Notes: generated by a model from the sequence alone, not told the origin. DNA of 64,000 nucleotides from Singulisphaera sp. GP187 (GCF_900129635.1 NZ_FSRB01000003.1:930001-994000); one strand, 5' to 3'; shown: positions 33,601 to 42,331, counted from the first letter of the stretch. Numbers and translations: made by a program.

Positions 33601-36215
33601 AGCACCAGTTGCGACGCCACGACGAGACCGATGCCAAGGTAGACGAGCGCCACCTCACGACGAAATCGAGTCAGCCAGAGCCAGGCCACACCGCCCAGGG
33701 CGAACGTGGCGGCCACCGACACCGACTGGCCGCCCCCTCCTCCCGCCGCCATGACCACGGCCAGGAGCACGAGAATCAGCACGGCGTCGGGCAGCCCCGC
33801 GAGGAAGACTCGCGCCCGGGTCGACGTTCGGTTCCTGACCCCCTCCAGGGCCGTCATCAAGATCAGGGCCAGGGCCGCGGTCACCACGCCGAAATGAGGC
33901 GAGAACCAGGCCCGATCACCGCTCGCGAGCGTCAATCCCCCCAGAGCGGCTCCCAACAGCCCCACAACCGTGAGAAAGACCAGGGGGACGTGGGGCAAGT
34001 CGGCGACGACGAGGGCGCAGAGCCAGGCGGCGAAGAGGAACGTCGAGGGGGCCGTGATCGTGGCCGGCGCGGGGTGGAGCACGGAGACACCCGCCGCGGC
34101 CATCGCCGCCACGGCCAGGACCAGGGCCACGTGGACCAACGGGATCCGATAGGCGTCCGGCACTCGCCATCTCTGACTGACGCGACCCGTTCCCCAGATC
34201 GTGAATCCGAGCGCAACCGTTCCCAAGGCCCTGGCCCCCAGGGTGATTCCGGGCACGAGCAGAGACCCGAACAGGAGCGCTCCGGCCAGGGTCGAGCAAG
34301 CGAGATAGACCACCCTCGGCGCGGCGAACAGCGGGATCGCGATCGTGAAGAGGATCGTATAACCCGACATGCAGAGGACCGCCGCCTTGGGCTCAAAGGC
34401 GCTCAAGACGCATGCGGCGATGGCGAACGGAATGCCCAGGTAGTGGCAATGCCGGGCGAGTCGCTCGTCCTGCCAGCGCCTCGCGAACCGGACGGCAAGA
34501 AGGGCGAGCAGCGCGTTGAACCCCAGCCCGTTGAGCGCCTTGAACGGGAAGGGAAGTTTCTGGCGATAGCCCAGGGCCTGGCGTGCGACCTCTTCGACCG
34601 AGTGGACCAGGTCGACCATGAAGTAGAACGCGCCGAAGTATCCCAGGAAGAGCGAGCCAAACGCAAAATAGAGATAGGCCGGCTGGCGGTAAACGCGGAG
34701 CAAGGCCCCATAGAGTCCCAGCCCCAGGAGAGCCGTCGCCAGGATGTTGCCGCTATAGAGCGCCGACAGTCCTGGGGGCCGGGACAGGGCCAAGGCGAAC
34801 GCCAAGGCGGAAAGGATCAAACCGCCGAACCGCATGAGCAAGATCCGCCGCCGATCCTTCTCATAACGCACCTGGTGATAGGCCGTGTGTACGAACGCGA
34901 TCGCCGTGAGCATCACCGGTACGGCAAACAAACAAGGATGCAGCTCCGGTTTGATCGCGGCGGCCGTGCGAAGCAGCCCGGACAGGAAGGCGAACGTGAG
35001 CAGCCCCAGCGAGAAGTAGGCGAAATCCCGGTGCTCGTCATCGCTCTCGGCCTGATACCGGGTGTTCAGCCACCCCACGCTCGCCAGGAAGATCCAAGGG
35101 GGAATCAGAAACGCGGAGACACCCCAGGCATACGAGACACCCCGCGCGGTCGCCGCGTCACAGGCGCTCAGGGCCACGAGGGCGACGGCAAGAAAAGTCG
35201 CCCCGCTCCGCCAGTCCAGGGCCCGAGCCACCATCCTGGTCACGAAGAAGAGCGCGGTGACGTCAAGCCCGAGCACGACCAGGCGTGAAAGACTCGGCGC
35301 GATCAAGAGCCGCATCTCGCCCGCGAGCATGAAATTGACCGGGACGACGATCAGGGTCGTCATGAGCATCATCCGCCCGGCGCGCTCGGCCCCCCAGCGC
35401 ACCAGGCCCGCGCCAAACGCGGCGAACATCAGCGTATAGACCAACGCCAACGAACACTTTCCGACCGGCGACCAGAGCCGAGGTCCGAGCAGCAGGTGCG
35501 CCCCGACCGTCGAGCTGACCACGATCAAGAGGACCGCCAGGCAGAGGATCAGCTTCTGCCAGTGCTCCTCGAGAAACTCCCCCGCGACACTCGACCAGGA
35601 GAATGCGGGCCGTACCGGCTCGGAGTCAGTCGCTGGCTCAGGCCTGAGTTCAGGTTCAGGCTCACGCTCGACGGTTCTGACCTCGGGCGAGCGCGCTTGC
35701 GGGACGGCCGGCAGTCGCTTCTCGATGTCGCGCACCCACTGCGACCAGACCTCATTTTGCGGATTCAGGAGGCTCAATCGTCGATAGAGCGCCAGTGCCT
35801 CGGCGAGCCGGCCCACCCGCCGCAACGAGAAAGCGAGCAAGACCAGGGCCTCTGGGTGGTCGGGATAACGTTCGAGCCAGGGGCCACAAACCTCGATCAC
35901 CCTGCGATCGTCGCCCCGTTTCACAGCCAGCCGAGCCGGTTCGAGCGTTTCTGCTTCCACCGCTCGCTCTGCCTTGGCTTCCTCCGCCAAGGGAATGACC
36001 GGGAGCGGTTCCACCCCCTTCAGAACCCGCCCGACGCCTTCGAGCTCGTCCCGCCGCGCCCTCGTTTCCGCAACCACCGTGGCAAACGCTTCGGCCGAGA
36101 TCAGATTCCTGGCGCGCATCGTCTCCAGGCTCGCGAGCAGGTAGGCGATCGACGCCAATTCCCCCGTCGCTTCGGAACTTGGCGATGGCCCGGTCTTTGC
36201 AGTCTCGTCCAACAA
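30678..36215 (-). CDS. Giant polytopic membrane protein with N-terminal TPR-like segment
   Basis: About 1,845 residues. The start is uncertain: TTG 36215 follows GGGAG by seven bases, while an ATG at 36278 lacks a good site. Residues about 75-190 contain a TPR-like unit (YPDHPEALVLLAFSLRRVGR), then a Pro/Glu-rich linker, then dozens of membrane helices to the C-terminus with no clear soluble domain. Such proteins resemble the very large DUF2339 or SCO7613-type membrane proteins of unknown function, but the match is only by overall look. The last 100 residues are duplicated as a fragment at 18516-18820. It is divergent from the ECF sigma gene. Confidence 0.85.
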   Translation of the reverse strand: MLDETAKTGPSPSSEATGELASIAYLLASLETMRARNLISAEAFATVVAETRARRDELEGVGRVLKGVEPLPVIPLAEEAKAERAVEAETLEPARLAVKRGDDRRVIEVCGPWLERYPDHPEALVLLAFSLRRVGRLAEALALYRRLSLLNPQNEVWSQWVRDIEKRLPAVPQARSPEVRTVEREPEPELRPEPATDSEPVRPAFSWSSVAGEFLEEHWQKLILCLAVLLIVVSSTVGAHLLLGPRLWSPVGKCSLALVYTLMFAAFGAGLVRWGAERAGRMMLMTTLIVVPVNFMLAGEMRLLIAPSLSRLVVLGLDVTALFFVTRMVARALDWRSGATFLAVALVALSACDAATARGVSYAWGVSAFLIPPWIFLASVGWLNTRYQAESDDEHRDFAYFSLGLLTFAFLSGLLRTAAAIKPELHPCLFAVPVMLTAIAFVHTAYHQVRYEKDRRRILLMRFGGLILSALAFALALSRPPGLSALYSGNILATALLGLGLYGALLRVYRQPAYLYFAFGSLFLGYFGAFYFMVDLVHSVEEVARQALGYRQKLPFPFKALNGLGFNALLALLAVRFARRWQDERLARHCHYLGIPFAIAACVLSAFEPKAAVLCMSGYTILFTIAIPLFAAPRVVYLACSTLAGALLFGSLLVPGITLGARALGTVALGFTIWGTGRVSQRWRVPDAYRIPLVHVALVLAVAAMAAAGVSVLHPAPATITAPSTFLFAAWLCALVVADLPHVPLVFLTVVGLLGAALGGLTLASGDRAWFSPHFGVVTAALALILMTALEGVRNRTSTRARVFLAGLPDAVLILVLLAVVMAAGGGGGQSVSVAATFALGGVAWLWLTRFRREVALVYLGIGLVVASQLVLGWGRVAWPDPGIGLGALALISAASALALWRTGYVVRREGGDSFYAIPCSVMALGMTGLVFVLAFLARFVSRDAYPASAGALLANSVVLILLTATWRTPRLTYAAVVSLVSATYLTLFSIGRSDPSKAYILGLVAVIEGLGLWRIGLLTLRSGRAETIRIYARPLFMSSLLLTVLAIPTSLSSAVAMSLIAVAFLLMVKSFPAAGWLYAAFGSLVCVLNLTLLPRLSGEQRMAGAVLGVFALWGVGVVAQRVGLRVCRWLKIPALALEFPFFNAAVICGYVALCLLLMPIVAHEVPWSAHAWVPLSLSIFCLLMLKAYHYSGWIHAFAALASTGYLMAVAPLVTMPAGWLLAGTLLAVFWLVLGRDFLRVEPVLCQRLGIDEVGAGSVLERWSLFAFTIAGSLTALLVGAATFAWVYFGDVPSTLMADAGWSVVGPTLLLAWVYVVGQTPRFGENRVLGLYVVLTLFLWWLGISPILVKFVGRFTNVIPLLTAGLGLAIVLFDTRGEVGATVSARRVNLADRAAFLLGLIACAFTQGEFTATTMTLGTLLLATLTFGIQAITRHRVSSALVGGLTWCAFSSLLVFQLGRPRWISATTPWAFDLALGTTSAILALWALATWLRTTSFASKSWGVESRGRVVLALEQVALLGSFWAVASIASLTLSVSSVDLGDGEALVGVGILMVAAGFDVLVARRWYAPWLIYAAQATLLGAYFHYRFFFPVSVATDAAVLTLLGYLDLGLSEVMQRFKMNLYARPTLYVSLVLPLIPPAMAILDGRLDELSLFLLLTTAAFYGVACYTRQWKSLGYAAAVLLNAILWIAWSRVGWQLADHPQLFLIPVGLSAILFAEVNRREFGTDIVNAIRGLGLTVVYASLALPIWQFQSFGAWLTLLLLSLVGIFVGIGLRIQTFLWLGLVGFVLDVVYQVGRVSAANVLARSGVMLSLGILLFLFVALNEKKRIVSTMRQYYDRAREWE

Positions 36216-36639
36216 GATGCGACTCCCTCTGGCGGGACGGATGACCGTTATATTTTTGTGGAGGCTTCCCTGCAACATCCGCCGCCCAATTAGGGGCGCC
36301 GATCACGATTGTGACAACAACCCTCTGCCCGAACCGCCTCCGATCGTGCCACGACTCCTCAGAAAAATCTCAGGAAAAGGGTCCGGATCGACCGATTACC
36401 CAAGAAAAACCAATTGCGCCACCTCGGCCGAATCCTGACCTGCGTATGAAATTACGCCTGAGTCGACGAGCCGACTCGTTGGTTTCGGTTCCCCCCTTGG
36501 GTCGTTGGCGGGCACGGTCGGAGTGGTCTTGCGGCAAAATTGCAGGGGACCGGTCTTCCACGCGGCGAGTCCGGTACAATGGATCCTCGTCAATCACCCG
36601 ATTCCTCTTCAACAACGGCCTGAGGCGGCAGAGGTTACG
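36216..36639. other. Divergent intergenic region between giant membrane protein and ECF sigma genes
   Basis: About 420 bases. TACAAT at 36575-36580 could be a -10 for the sigma factor gene. Small hairpins (GAGTCG..CGACTC near 36461; CGTA..TACG near 36443) are present. Upstream frames of the ECF gene from 36505 have no ribosome-binding site. Confidence 0.35.
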
Positions 36640-37266
36640 GTGTCGTTGGAAAAGCAGGGATCGGTCACGCACTGGATCGGCGACTTGAAGGCGGGGGACG
36701 TCGCGGCCGCCCAACCGCTCTGGGAACGGTACTTTGCGCGGCTCGTCCAACTGGCGCGGGCGAAGTTGCGCGCCACCCATCGCCCGCCCGGGATCGAGGA
36801 TGAGGAAGACGCGGCGCTAAGCGCATTCAATAGCTTTTGTGCCGGGGCGGCCAAGGGGCAGTTCCCACTCCTCAGCGACCGGGATGATCTCTGGCGCTTG
36901 CTCGTCGTCATTACGGCCCGCAAGGCGTGCGCCCAGGTCCAGCGCCGGACGCGTCAGAAGCGAGGCGGGGGTCGGGTGCTCGACGAGTCCGCACTGCCGG
37001 GCGGCCTGACCGATGAGACGGCGGCCGGGTTCGACTTCGTCGCCGGGTCCGAGCCGACGCCCGAGTTCGCCGCGATGTTCGCCGAAGAGTACGAGCGTTT
37101 ACTCGACGCCCTGGACGACGATTCGCTCCGACGGGTGGCGCTCGATCGGATGGAAGGATACACCAACGACGAGATCGCCGAGCGACTCGGCTGCGCTCGT
37201 CGGACCGTGGCGCGTCGGCTCGACCTGATCCGCAAGATCTGGTCCGAGGAGGAGGAGAGCGAATGA
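36640..37266 (+). CDS. ECF-type RNA polymerase sigma factor
   Basis: 208 residues from a GTG with GAGG eight bases upstream. Region 2 (PLWERYFARLVQLARAKL, then DALSAFNSFC-like ALSAFNSFCAGA) and region 4 (LDRMEGYTNDEIAERLGCARRTVARRL, split by family spacing) are clear. It belongs to the planctomycete ECF groups encoded next to protein kinases. Its stop overlaps the kinase start (ATGA), so both are made together; phosphorylation by that kinase may control the sigma factor, as proposed for such pairs. Its promoter targets are unknown. Confidence 0.92.
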   Translation: MSLEKQGSVTHWIGDLKAGDVAAAQPLWERYFARLVQLARAKLRATHRPPGIEDEEDAALSAFNSFCAGAAKGQFPLLSDRDDLWRLLVVITARKACAQVQRRTRQKRGGGRVLDESALPGGLTDETAAGFDFVAGSEPTPEFAAMFAEEYERLLDALDDDSLRRVALDRMEGYTNDEIAERLGCARRTVARRLDLIRKIWSEEEESE

Positions 37267-39080
37267 CGGCCAGCGACCGTCCCGAGGTGCTCGGATCCAG
37301 CCCCGCGTCCCTCTCCCTGGCCCGGCGAATCCACACGGCCTGCGAGCGGTTCGAACGCGCCTGGCGAGCCGGCGGCTGTCCCCGGATCGAGGACGAGCTC
37401 CAACGGCTTCCCGAGCCCGAGCAGGCGGCCCTGTTGACCGAGCTCCTCCCGTTGGAGCTGGAGCTGCGCCAGGGCAGGGGGGAGTCGGTCGCCGCGATGG
37501 AGTATCGCCAGCGGTTCCCCGATTTTACGCGACTGGTCGACAAGGTCTTCGGTGGGGCGAAAACCGACCGTCGAGGGGACACACTCATGTCGCGGGCGCG
37601 GCCAGACGGCGCCTCGGAACTGATCCAGGAAGCGACGATCGTCGCCTCTCCGAGCTTATCTTCTCAAGCGAGCGCGGAGCCGTTGATCGGGGAGTTCGGC
37701 GACTACGAACTGCTCGAGGAAATTGCGCGGGGGGGCATGGGGGTCGTTTACAAGGCCCGTCAGAAGAGCCTGAAGCGGCTGGTCGCGCTCAAGATGATCT
37801 TGTCGGGCGAGTTCGCCTCGCCAAGCGAGATGGAGCGATTTCATCTTGAGGCCGAGCTGGCGGCCAACCTCGATCATCCGCACATCGTGCCGATCTACGA
37901 GGTCGGCGAGCACCAGGGGCGGCACTACTTCACGATGAAGCTGGTTGAGGGAAGCAGCCTGGCCCGCCAGATCTCCCGGTTCTGCGAAGATCCGTACGCG
38001 GCGGCGCGCTTGCTCGCCACGGTGGCCCGGGCGGTGGACCACGCCCACCGGCAAGGGTTCCTCCACTGCGACCTGAAGCCGGCCAATATCTTGCTCGACG
38101 CGCGGGATCAACCGCACGTCACCGACTTCGGCCTGGCCAGACGGGTCGAAGAGGTCAGCCACCTGACGGTCTCGGGCGCGATCATGGGAACCCCCTCCTA
38201 CATGGCGCCCGAGCAGGCCTCGGGTTTGCGTCGCGAGCTGACTCCGGCCGCCGACGTTTACGGCCTGGGCGCGATCCTTTACGAGTTGCTGACCGACGGC
38301 CCGCCGTTCCGCGCCTCGACGGTGATGGAGACCGTCGTGCTCGTCCTGGAGCGCGAACCACCGCCGCCGAGCCAGGTTCGCCCCGGGGTGCCTCCCGGCC
38401 TCGAGAAGATCTGTCTCCGTTGCCTGGAGAAGGCCCCCCGCGATCGCTACGCCTCGGCGGCCGAGCTCGCGGACAATCTCGAACGGTTCTTGCGCGGCGA
38501 GGACGTCGACGGTAACGGAGCCTGGCAAAGCCTGCGCCGCTGGACCCGCCGCGAACCGGAGCTGGTCTCCCGACTCGGCGGGCTCGGCCTGGTTGCCGCG
38601 CTCACTCAGTTCAACTATCACAACACCGAGCGACCGGTCCTCTCGGTGCATTCGATGGTCATGGCGACTTTAGCCCTTTGGGCGGTCGCCTCCATCGTTT
38701 ATCAAATGCTTCTGCGTCGCGGGTTCAAGTCGGAGACAGTGCACCTGGTCTGGTCGGCGACGGACATCACGCTCGTCACGGTCCTCCTGAAAGTCCTTGA
38801 TGCGCTCCAGAGCACGCTACTCGTCGGCTACCCGCTCCTGATCGCAGCCTCGGGCCTCTGGTCGCGGGCGCGACTGGTCTGGTTCACCACGGCGCTGGCC
38901 GAGATCGGCTACCTGCTCCTCTTCCTCGATCACTGGCACCATCCCAGTTGGGCATCGAGCCGGGCGCAGTACCCGAACATCTTCATGGCGGCCCTGGCCG
39001 TCACCGGTTTCGTCGTCGCCCGCCAGGTCAAGCGGATGTGGGCCCTGAGCCATTACTACGAACACCGGCCATTGATCTGA
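37263..39080 (+). CDS. Membrane-anchored serine/threonine protein kinase
   Basis: 605 residues, with the start overlapping the ECF stop. Residues 1-140 are a helical, acidic region often found in planctomycete kinases. The catalytic domain spans about 147-412: G-loop EIARGGMGVVYKA, Lys in VALKMI, catalytic loop HCDLKPANILLD, VTDFGLA and MAPEQ. The catalytic loop has HCD instead of HRD, so activation-loop control may differ from RD kinases. The C-terminus (about 440-600) has four or five membrane helices and no extracellular sensor of any size. Context points to signalling through the ECF factor. Confidence 0.92.
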   Translation: MTASDRPEVLGSSPASLSLARRIHTACERFERAWRAGGCPRIEDELQRLPEPEQAALLTELLPLELELRQGRGESVAAMEYRQRFPDFTRLVDKVFGGAKTDRRGDTLMSRARPDGASELIQEATIVASPSLSSQASAEPLIGEFGDYELLEEIARGGMGVVYKARQKSLKRLVALKMILSGEFASPSEMERFHLEAELAANLDHPHIVPIYEVGEHQGRHYFTMKLVEGSSLARQISRFCEDPYAAARLLATVARAVDHAHRQGFLHCDLKPANILLDARDQPHVTDFGLARRVEEVSHLTVSGAIMGTPSYMAPEQASGLRRELTPAADVYGLGAILYELLTDGPPFRASTVMETVVLVLEREPPPPSQVRPGVPPGLEKICLRCLEKAPRDRYASAAELADNLERFLRGEDVDGNGAWQSLRRWTRREPELVSRLGGLGLVAALTQFNYHNTERPVLSVHSMVMATLALWAVASIVYQMLLRRGFKSETVHLVWSATDITLVTVLLKVLDALQSTLLVGYPLLIAASGLWSRARLVWFTTALAEIGYLLLFLDHWHHPSWASSRAQYPNIFMAALAVTGFVVARQVKRMWALSHYYEHRPLI

Positions 39081-39185
39081 CCGCGGCGCCTCGAGCGTGC
39101 TAACATCATCGGCCCCCCCGGCGTCACCGAGTCCCAGCCGTCTTTCAACCACTTTGCCGATCCCTTGATCCGGAAAGGGAAACCG

Positions 39186-39533
39186 ATGTCCCTCGAGCTT
39201 CCCGAACTCCCCGATATGCCCGAGCTTCCTGAGCTGCCCGAAGACTACCCGATCACCGAGCACACGGTCCGATCGCTCTGGAACGTGGTCCGAAGCCTGC
39301 ACACCTTGCTCCGGGCCGAGATCAACTCCTCGCGCTCGATGGCCAAGATCGTGCTTGAGGACCGCGAGAATCTGGAAGCGCTCTTCGGGATCGTCCGGGG
39401 ACACCACACCATCCTCGGCAGCACGATCAACATCCTCTCCGAGCTCAAGGGGGACGCGACTCCTCCCCTCGACCTGCCGGAGATTCCGACCCACTTGTCC
39501 TCACCTGAAAATCCCGGAATCGATCGCCTCTGA
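39186..39533 (+). CDS. Small acidic hypothetical protein
   Basis: 115 residues from the ATG preceded by GGAAAGGG; a start seven codons upstream is less likely. It begins with a Pro/Glu/Leu repeat (LPELPDMPELPELPEDYP) and continues as a long amphipathic helix (SLWNVVRSLHTLLRAEINSS). It has no signal peptide or membrane segment. It may be co-transcribed with the kinase and with the zinc-ribbon gene that follows, but no function can be given. Confidence 0.65.
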   Translation: MSLELPELPDMPELPELPEDYPITEHTVRSLWNVVRSLHTLLRAEINSSRSMAKIVLEDRENLEALFGIVRGHHTILGSTINILSELKGDATPPLDLPEIPTHLSSPENPGIDRL

Positions 39534-39575
39534 CACCCACCGGGGCGGGAACTTCTCAACGGCGGAATCGCTTAT

Positions 39576-39893
39576 ATGATCGAGGTTGTCTGCATCTGCA
39601 AGTGGAGGTTCAAGGTCCAGGACGAGCATGCGGGCCTCTCGATCAAATGCCCGAAATGCCGGCGGCTCGTCGATGTCCCGATCGCGCCGCCCGCCTTGAT
39701 CGCGGATGAGGAGGAGCGGCCAGAACTCGGCGAACAACCCGCGCCAGCCGCGTTCGTGGCGACCGCGGACGTGCAGGCTCTGCAAGCCTCGATCGAGCGG
39801 CTGGTCGCGGTCAACCGCTCCATCAACAACCGGCTCGCCTGGGTCGTCGGACTCGTGACGCTGATCCTGATCCGCGTCCTGCTGCGTGGGTAA
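39576..39893 (+). CDS. Small zinc-ribbon, tail-anchored membrane protein
   Basis: 105 residues. The N-terminus has CICKW and, 13 residues on, CPKC: four Cys in the spacing of a zinc ribbon. A short acidic linker and a helix (LQASIERLVAVNRSINNRL) lead to a C-terminal membrane helix (AWVVGLVTLILIRVLL). Such proteins are common in planctomycetes near signalling genes. A role as adaptor or sensor is speculative. Confidence 0.65.
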   Translation: MIEVVCICKWRFKVQDEHAGLSIKCPKCRRLVDVPIAPPALIADEEERPELGEQPAPAAFVATADVQALQASIERLVAVNRSINNRLAWVVGLVTLILIRVLLRG

Positions 39894-40005
39894 ACCTGGA
39901 TTACCACTTTCATGAAATGCAGGTAAAGCAGCAATATTGAAGCATGCTACTGGCCACAAATCATGCACATCCGTGTTTTCCGTGATTACGCTCGGGCACG
40001 GAAAG

Positions 40006-40053
40006 GGGGGACATAGCGATTATCGAAAACTGTCGATAATCGCTATGTCCCCC
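40006..40053. repeat. Long perfect hairpin at the left edge of IS110 copy 1
   Basis: A 21-bp perfect stem (GGGGGACATAGCGATTATCGA with its complement, given here by ends only) encloses the loop AAACTG. The same hairpin, with a different loop, precedes copy 2. GGGGACA-type hairpins of this kind resemble REP sequences used by RAYT transposases and by IS110-family elements as targets. Confidence 0.8.
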
Positions 40054-40159
40054 TGGTATGTAGCAAATCAGAGAGAATAACTCTTAACTCTCTGGCTCAT
40101 AAAGACTTCCATAGTAGGAGTGGGATTTCTTCCCGGTCCTTTCTTGGAGGTCCATTCGC

Positions 40160-41725
40160 ATGGCAACTCGCACTGCTTCCAGGCGGCATCGTCGCTCCCA
40201 CGAGATTCAGAAGCCTACGGGAACTTTGCATCCCCGAGTGCAAGCCGTGGGCCCAGAACGGTTTGGGATCGTCTGCATCGATTGCGCCAAGGCTCGATCC
40301 AAGTTCCTGCTGGCCGATTTCTATGGGACGGTCCTGCTCCCTCCCACGGTCATCAACCACGATCGCGGGGGGTTCGAGGCAGCGATTCATGCGGTCCACG
40401 AGGCGGCTCAGCGGCTTCGGCTCGGGGTGGTGATCGTCGTGGTCGAACGCACGGGGCGGTTTCACCTGCCGGTCCAGGCCGCGTTCCAGGCGGCTGGCTT
40501 TGAGGTCCGGATCGTCCATCCCTTCGCCACCAAGCAATTTCGCCAGCCCGCCGATCCCGGCAATAAAACCGATGACACCGACCTCTCCGCCATCCATCGC
40601 GCGGCGGTCAACGGTTTCGGACTCCTCGAGCACGAACCCGACCCCCTCTACGCTGACCTCCAACTCCTGGCTCGTCATCGCCGCGATCTTGTCACCAAGA
40701 ACGTCACACTTCGAAACCAAATTCACGACCATTTTCAATTGATCATGCCAGTGTTTAGTGCGGTCATTGATCCGTTTGACAGCCCACTGCCGCTCTGGAT
40801 CGTCAAGAACCTGCAATCGGCCGACGCGATTCTCGAGGTCGGTGTCCCCGGGCTCCTCAGGCGGCTCCGTGAGGCGGGATTCCATCCGCATCTGAAGACC
40901 GTCGAGAAGATCGTCGCCTGGTCCAAGGCGGCTCCCGCACAACATTCGCAATCGCCAAGTCATCTGCGGTTGCTCATGTCACTTGATGGAGATCGGATGA
41001 CCAAGCTTGAGGCCATCCGGACCGTCGAAGGGGATCTCGCCGGGTTCCTGGCTCGCACCCCCTACGTGCTGTTGCTGGGAATTCCGGGGATCAACGTGGC
41101 GACCGCCGCCGAGTTCGCTGGCGAGATGGGGCCGATCGGCCGTTATCCCAAAGCCCGTTCGATCACCGGCCGCGCCGGGCTGTTTCCCTCGCGGTATCAA
41201 AGCGACACCGTCGACCGGAGCAACGGGGCGTTGGTGCGCCGCGGCAATCACTCGCTCCGCGAAGTGATCCTCCGGATCGCCGACAATTTGATCACATGTA
41301 ATGATTATTTCAGGATCCAAGCCGCCAAGTGGCGATTGAGTGGCAAGGATCCGCGCGACATCCATGTCAAGGTCGGCGGACGATTCTGCCGGATCGCCTA
41401 CCAGATGGTGGCGGGGCAATCGGTCTACCGCCACCCGAGCTGTCAGCATCGGCATTATGTTCTTGAAAAACTGATCAAATTTTTGAACGAACACAATGTT
41501 GATTGTGCACGTACTATGTTGATCTTGGATTCGGCGGTGTGCCAGCTTCCCCGATCGGAGCATCGGTCGGAGGCGGTCCCGCTGACCGAGGAACTGTCGC
41601 GGCCCCGGTCGAAGCGGGGAACCGGTCCGCAACTTTTGGGCGCGATTCTCCCCGCGGTCTTGGCGAAGCTGGGGGTGAATTTGCTACCATCGAGCGTGTC
41701 AGGGGAGCCTGATCCCACAGAGTGA
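40160..41725 (+). CDS. IS110 family transposase (copy 1)
   Basis: 521 residues, longer than the usual 340-450. The N-terminal RuvC-like DEDD domain shows Asp in CIDCAKARSKF, Glu in VVVERTGRF and Asp residues in NKTDDTDLSAI. The C-terminal transposase_20 region contains LLLGIPGINVATAAEFAGEM and SITGRAGLFPSRYQSD. TTGGAGG precedes the ATG. IS110 enzymes recombine with a DEDD/Ser mechanism guided by a bridge RNA from the non-coding end. It differs from the other copy at only four residues that I can see (Cys/Ser, Glu/Ala, Val/Gly, Pro/Leu). Confidence 0.93.
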   Translation: MATRTASRRHRRSHEIQKPTGTLHPRVQAVGPERFGIVCIDCAKARSKFLLADFYGTVLLPPTVINHDRGGFEAAIHAVHEAAQRLRLGVVIVVVERTGRFHLPVQAAFQAAGFEVRIVHPFATKQFRQPADPGNKTDDTDLSAIHRAAVNGFGLLEHEPDPLYADLQLLARHRRDLVTKNVTLRNQIHDHFQLIMPVFSAVIDPFDSPLPLWIVKNLQSADAILEVGVPGLLRRLREAGFHPHLKTVEKIVAWSKAAPAQHSQSPSHLRLLMSLDGDRMTKLEAIRTVEGDLAGFLARTPYVLLLGIPGINVATAAEFAGEMGPIGRYPKARSITGRAGLFPSRYQSDTVDRSNGALVRRGNHSLREVILRIADNLITCNDYFRIQAAKWRLSGKDPRDIHVKVGGRFCRIAYQMVAGQSVYRHPSCQHRHYVLEKLIKFLNEHNVDCARTMLILDSAVCQLPRSEHRSEAVPLTEELSRPRSKRGTGPQLLGAILPAVLAKLGVNLLPSSVSGEPDPTE

Positions 41726-42009
41726 CGACCCGGCCGAGGGACCGAATCACGTCGAATGTCCCCGTGGCGCAAAGCCGTGGTTAAAGCGTGGCGCTCTGTC
41801 CGATCACCAACGTCGGATCCGGCTGTGTGGGGTCACTCCCCTGATATGACCAGTGTGGCGAGCGTGATCTGCAGCGACAGAGATGGTCCATCGGCCCGCG
41901 GTTCGTCCCCGAAATCTGAACAAACCGCCAGTATTCCTGGCCGGGACGGGGCCACTTCGTCCCCAGGCTGCCCGCCCTCGTTTTGACCGATTCCTACATG
42001 GCTGTCTTT
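41726..42009 (+). ncRNA. Candidate bridge-RNA region in the 3' non-coding end of the IS
   Basis: A 284-base non-coding stretch, strictly conserved between the two copies apart from a few substitutions, between the transposase stop and the right subterminal repeat. IS110-family elements encode a structured bridge RNA in their non-coding end, and in the IS1111 subgroup this lies after the gene. No structure was computed, so this is a location-based proposal. Confidence 0.35.
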
Positions 42010-42268
42010 GTTCGCCTAAAAAACGACGAACCTGACAGTAGGCCGTGGCGGTAAAGCTGCGACCGCCGAACAGCGAGATGTGGGTCAGGGCCGTGTTGCC
42101 GTGAATGACCTGGATCACAAACCAGTGGAGAATCGCGGGGGGAGTGAGCACGCATCGCCGCCAGGTATGCCCCACGGAGCGACAGGCCGAGAGGATGGAT
42201 TCAGGGGCGAGATGGAGAGCGATGTCTTGTCGGATCTGCTTGACAATGGTATCAATCCGGTGATGCAT
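42010..42268 (-). pseudogene. IS4-type transposase gene, 5' fragment cut at the IS110 right end
   Basis: Reads MHHRIDTIVKQIRQDIALH then CRSVGHTWRRCVLTPPAILH and VIQVIHGNTALTHISLFGGR, SFTATAYCQVRRF. This is the N-terminal region of planctomycete-type IS4 transposases. Homology stops at the IS110 boundary, so only about 86 residues remain. No matching remainder was seen on the other side of either IS110 copy, so the rest was lost by deletion or recombination. Confidence 0.7.
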
Positions 42269-42331
42269 CAGAGGGCCTCTTGTGCACGTTGGTGTCGTAA
42301 AGCAACCCCATCGTGCCAGGAGGCCCTTCTT
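42269..42331. repeat. Hairpin at the 5' end of the IS4 remnant
   Basis: AGGGCCTC..TGCACG pairs with CGTGC..GAGGCCCTT across about 25 bases. It lies directly upstream of the truncated transposase start and probably marks the terminal inverted repeat and promoter end of that element. Confidence 0.45.

Larger units (their letters stand above)
40054..42009 (+). mobile_element. IS110/IS1111-like insertion sequence, copy 1
   Basis: Identical in length to the copy at 42427-44382 (offset 2,373) with only a few substitutions. The shared sequence ends at 42009. Subterminal inverted repeats are visible: ATGTAGCAAATC at 40058-40069 and the complement of ATGTAGGAATC at 41989-41999. There is a short 5' non-coding part (about 105 bases) and a 284-base 3' non-coding part after the transposase, the layout of the IS1111 subgroup. 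The right end abuts a truncated IS4-type transposase gene. Confidence 0.82.

Noticed and set aside
33609..35288. 559-codon plus-strand frame
   Set aside because: It is antisense to the giant membrane protein gene; the translation is Gln/Arg/Gly/Glu-rich and has no recognisable feature.
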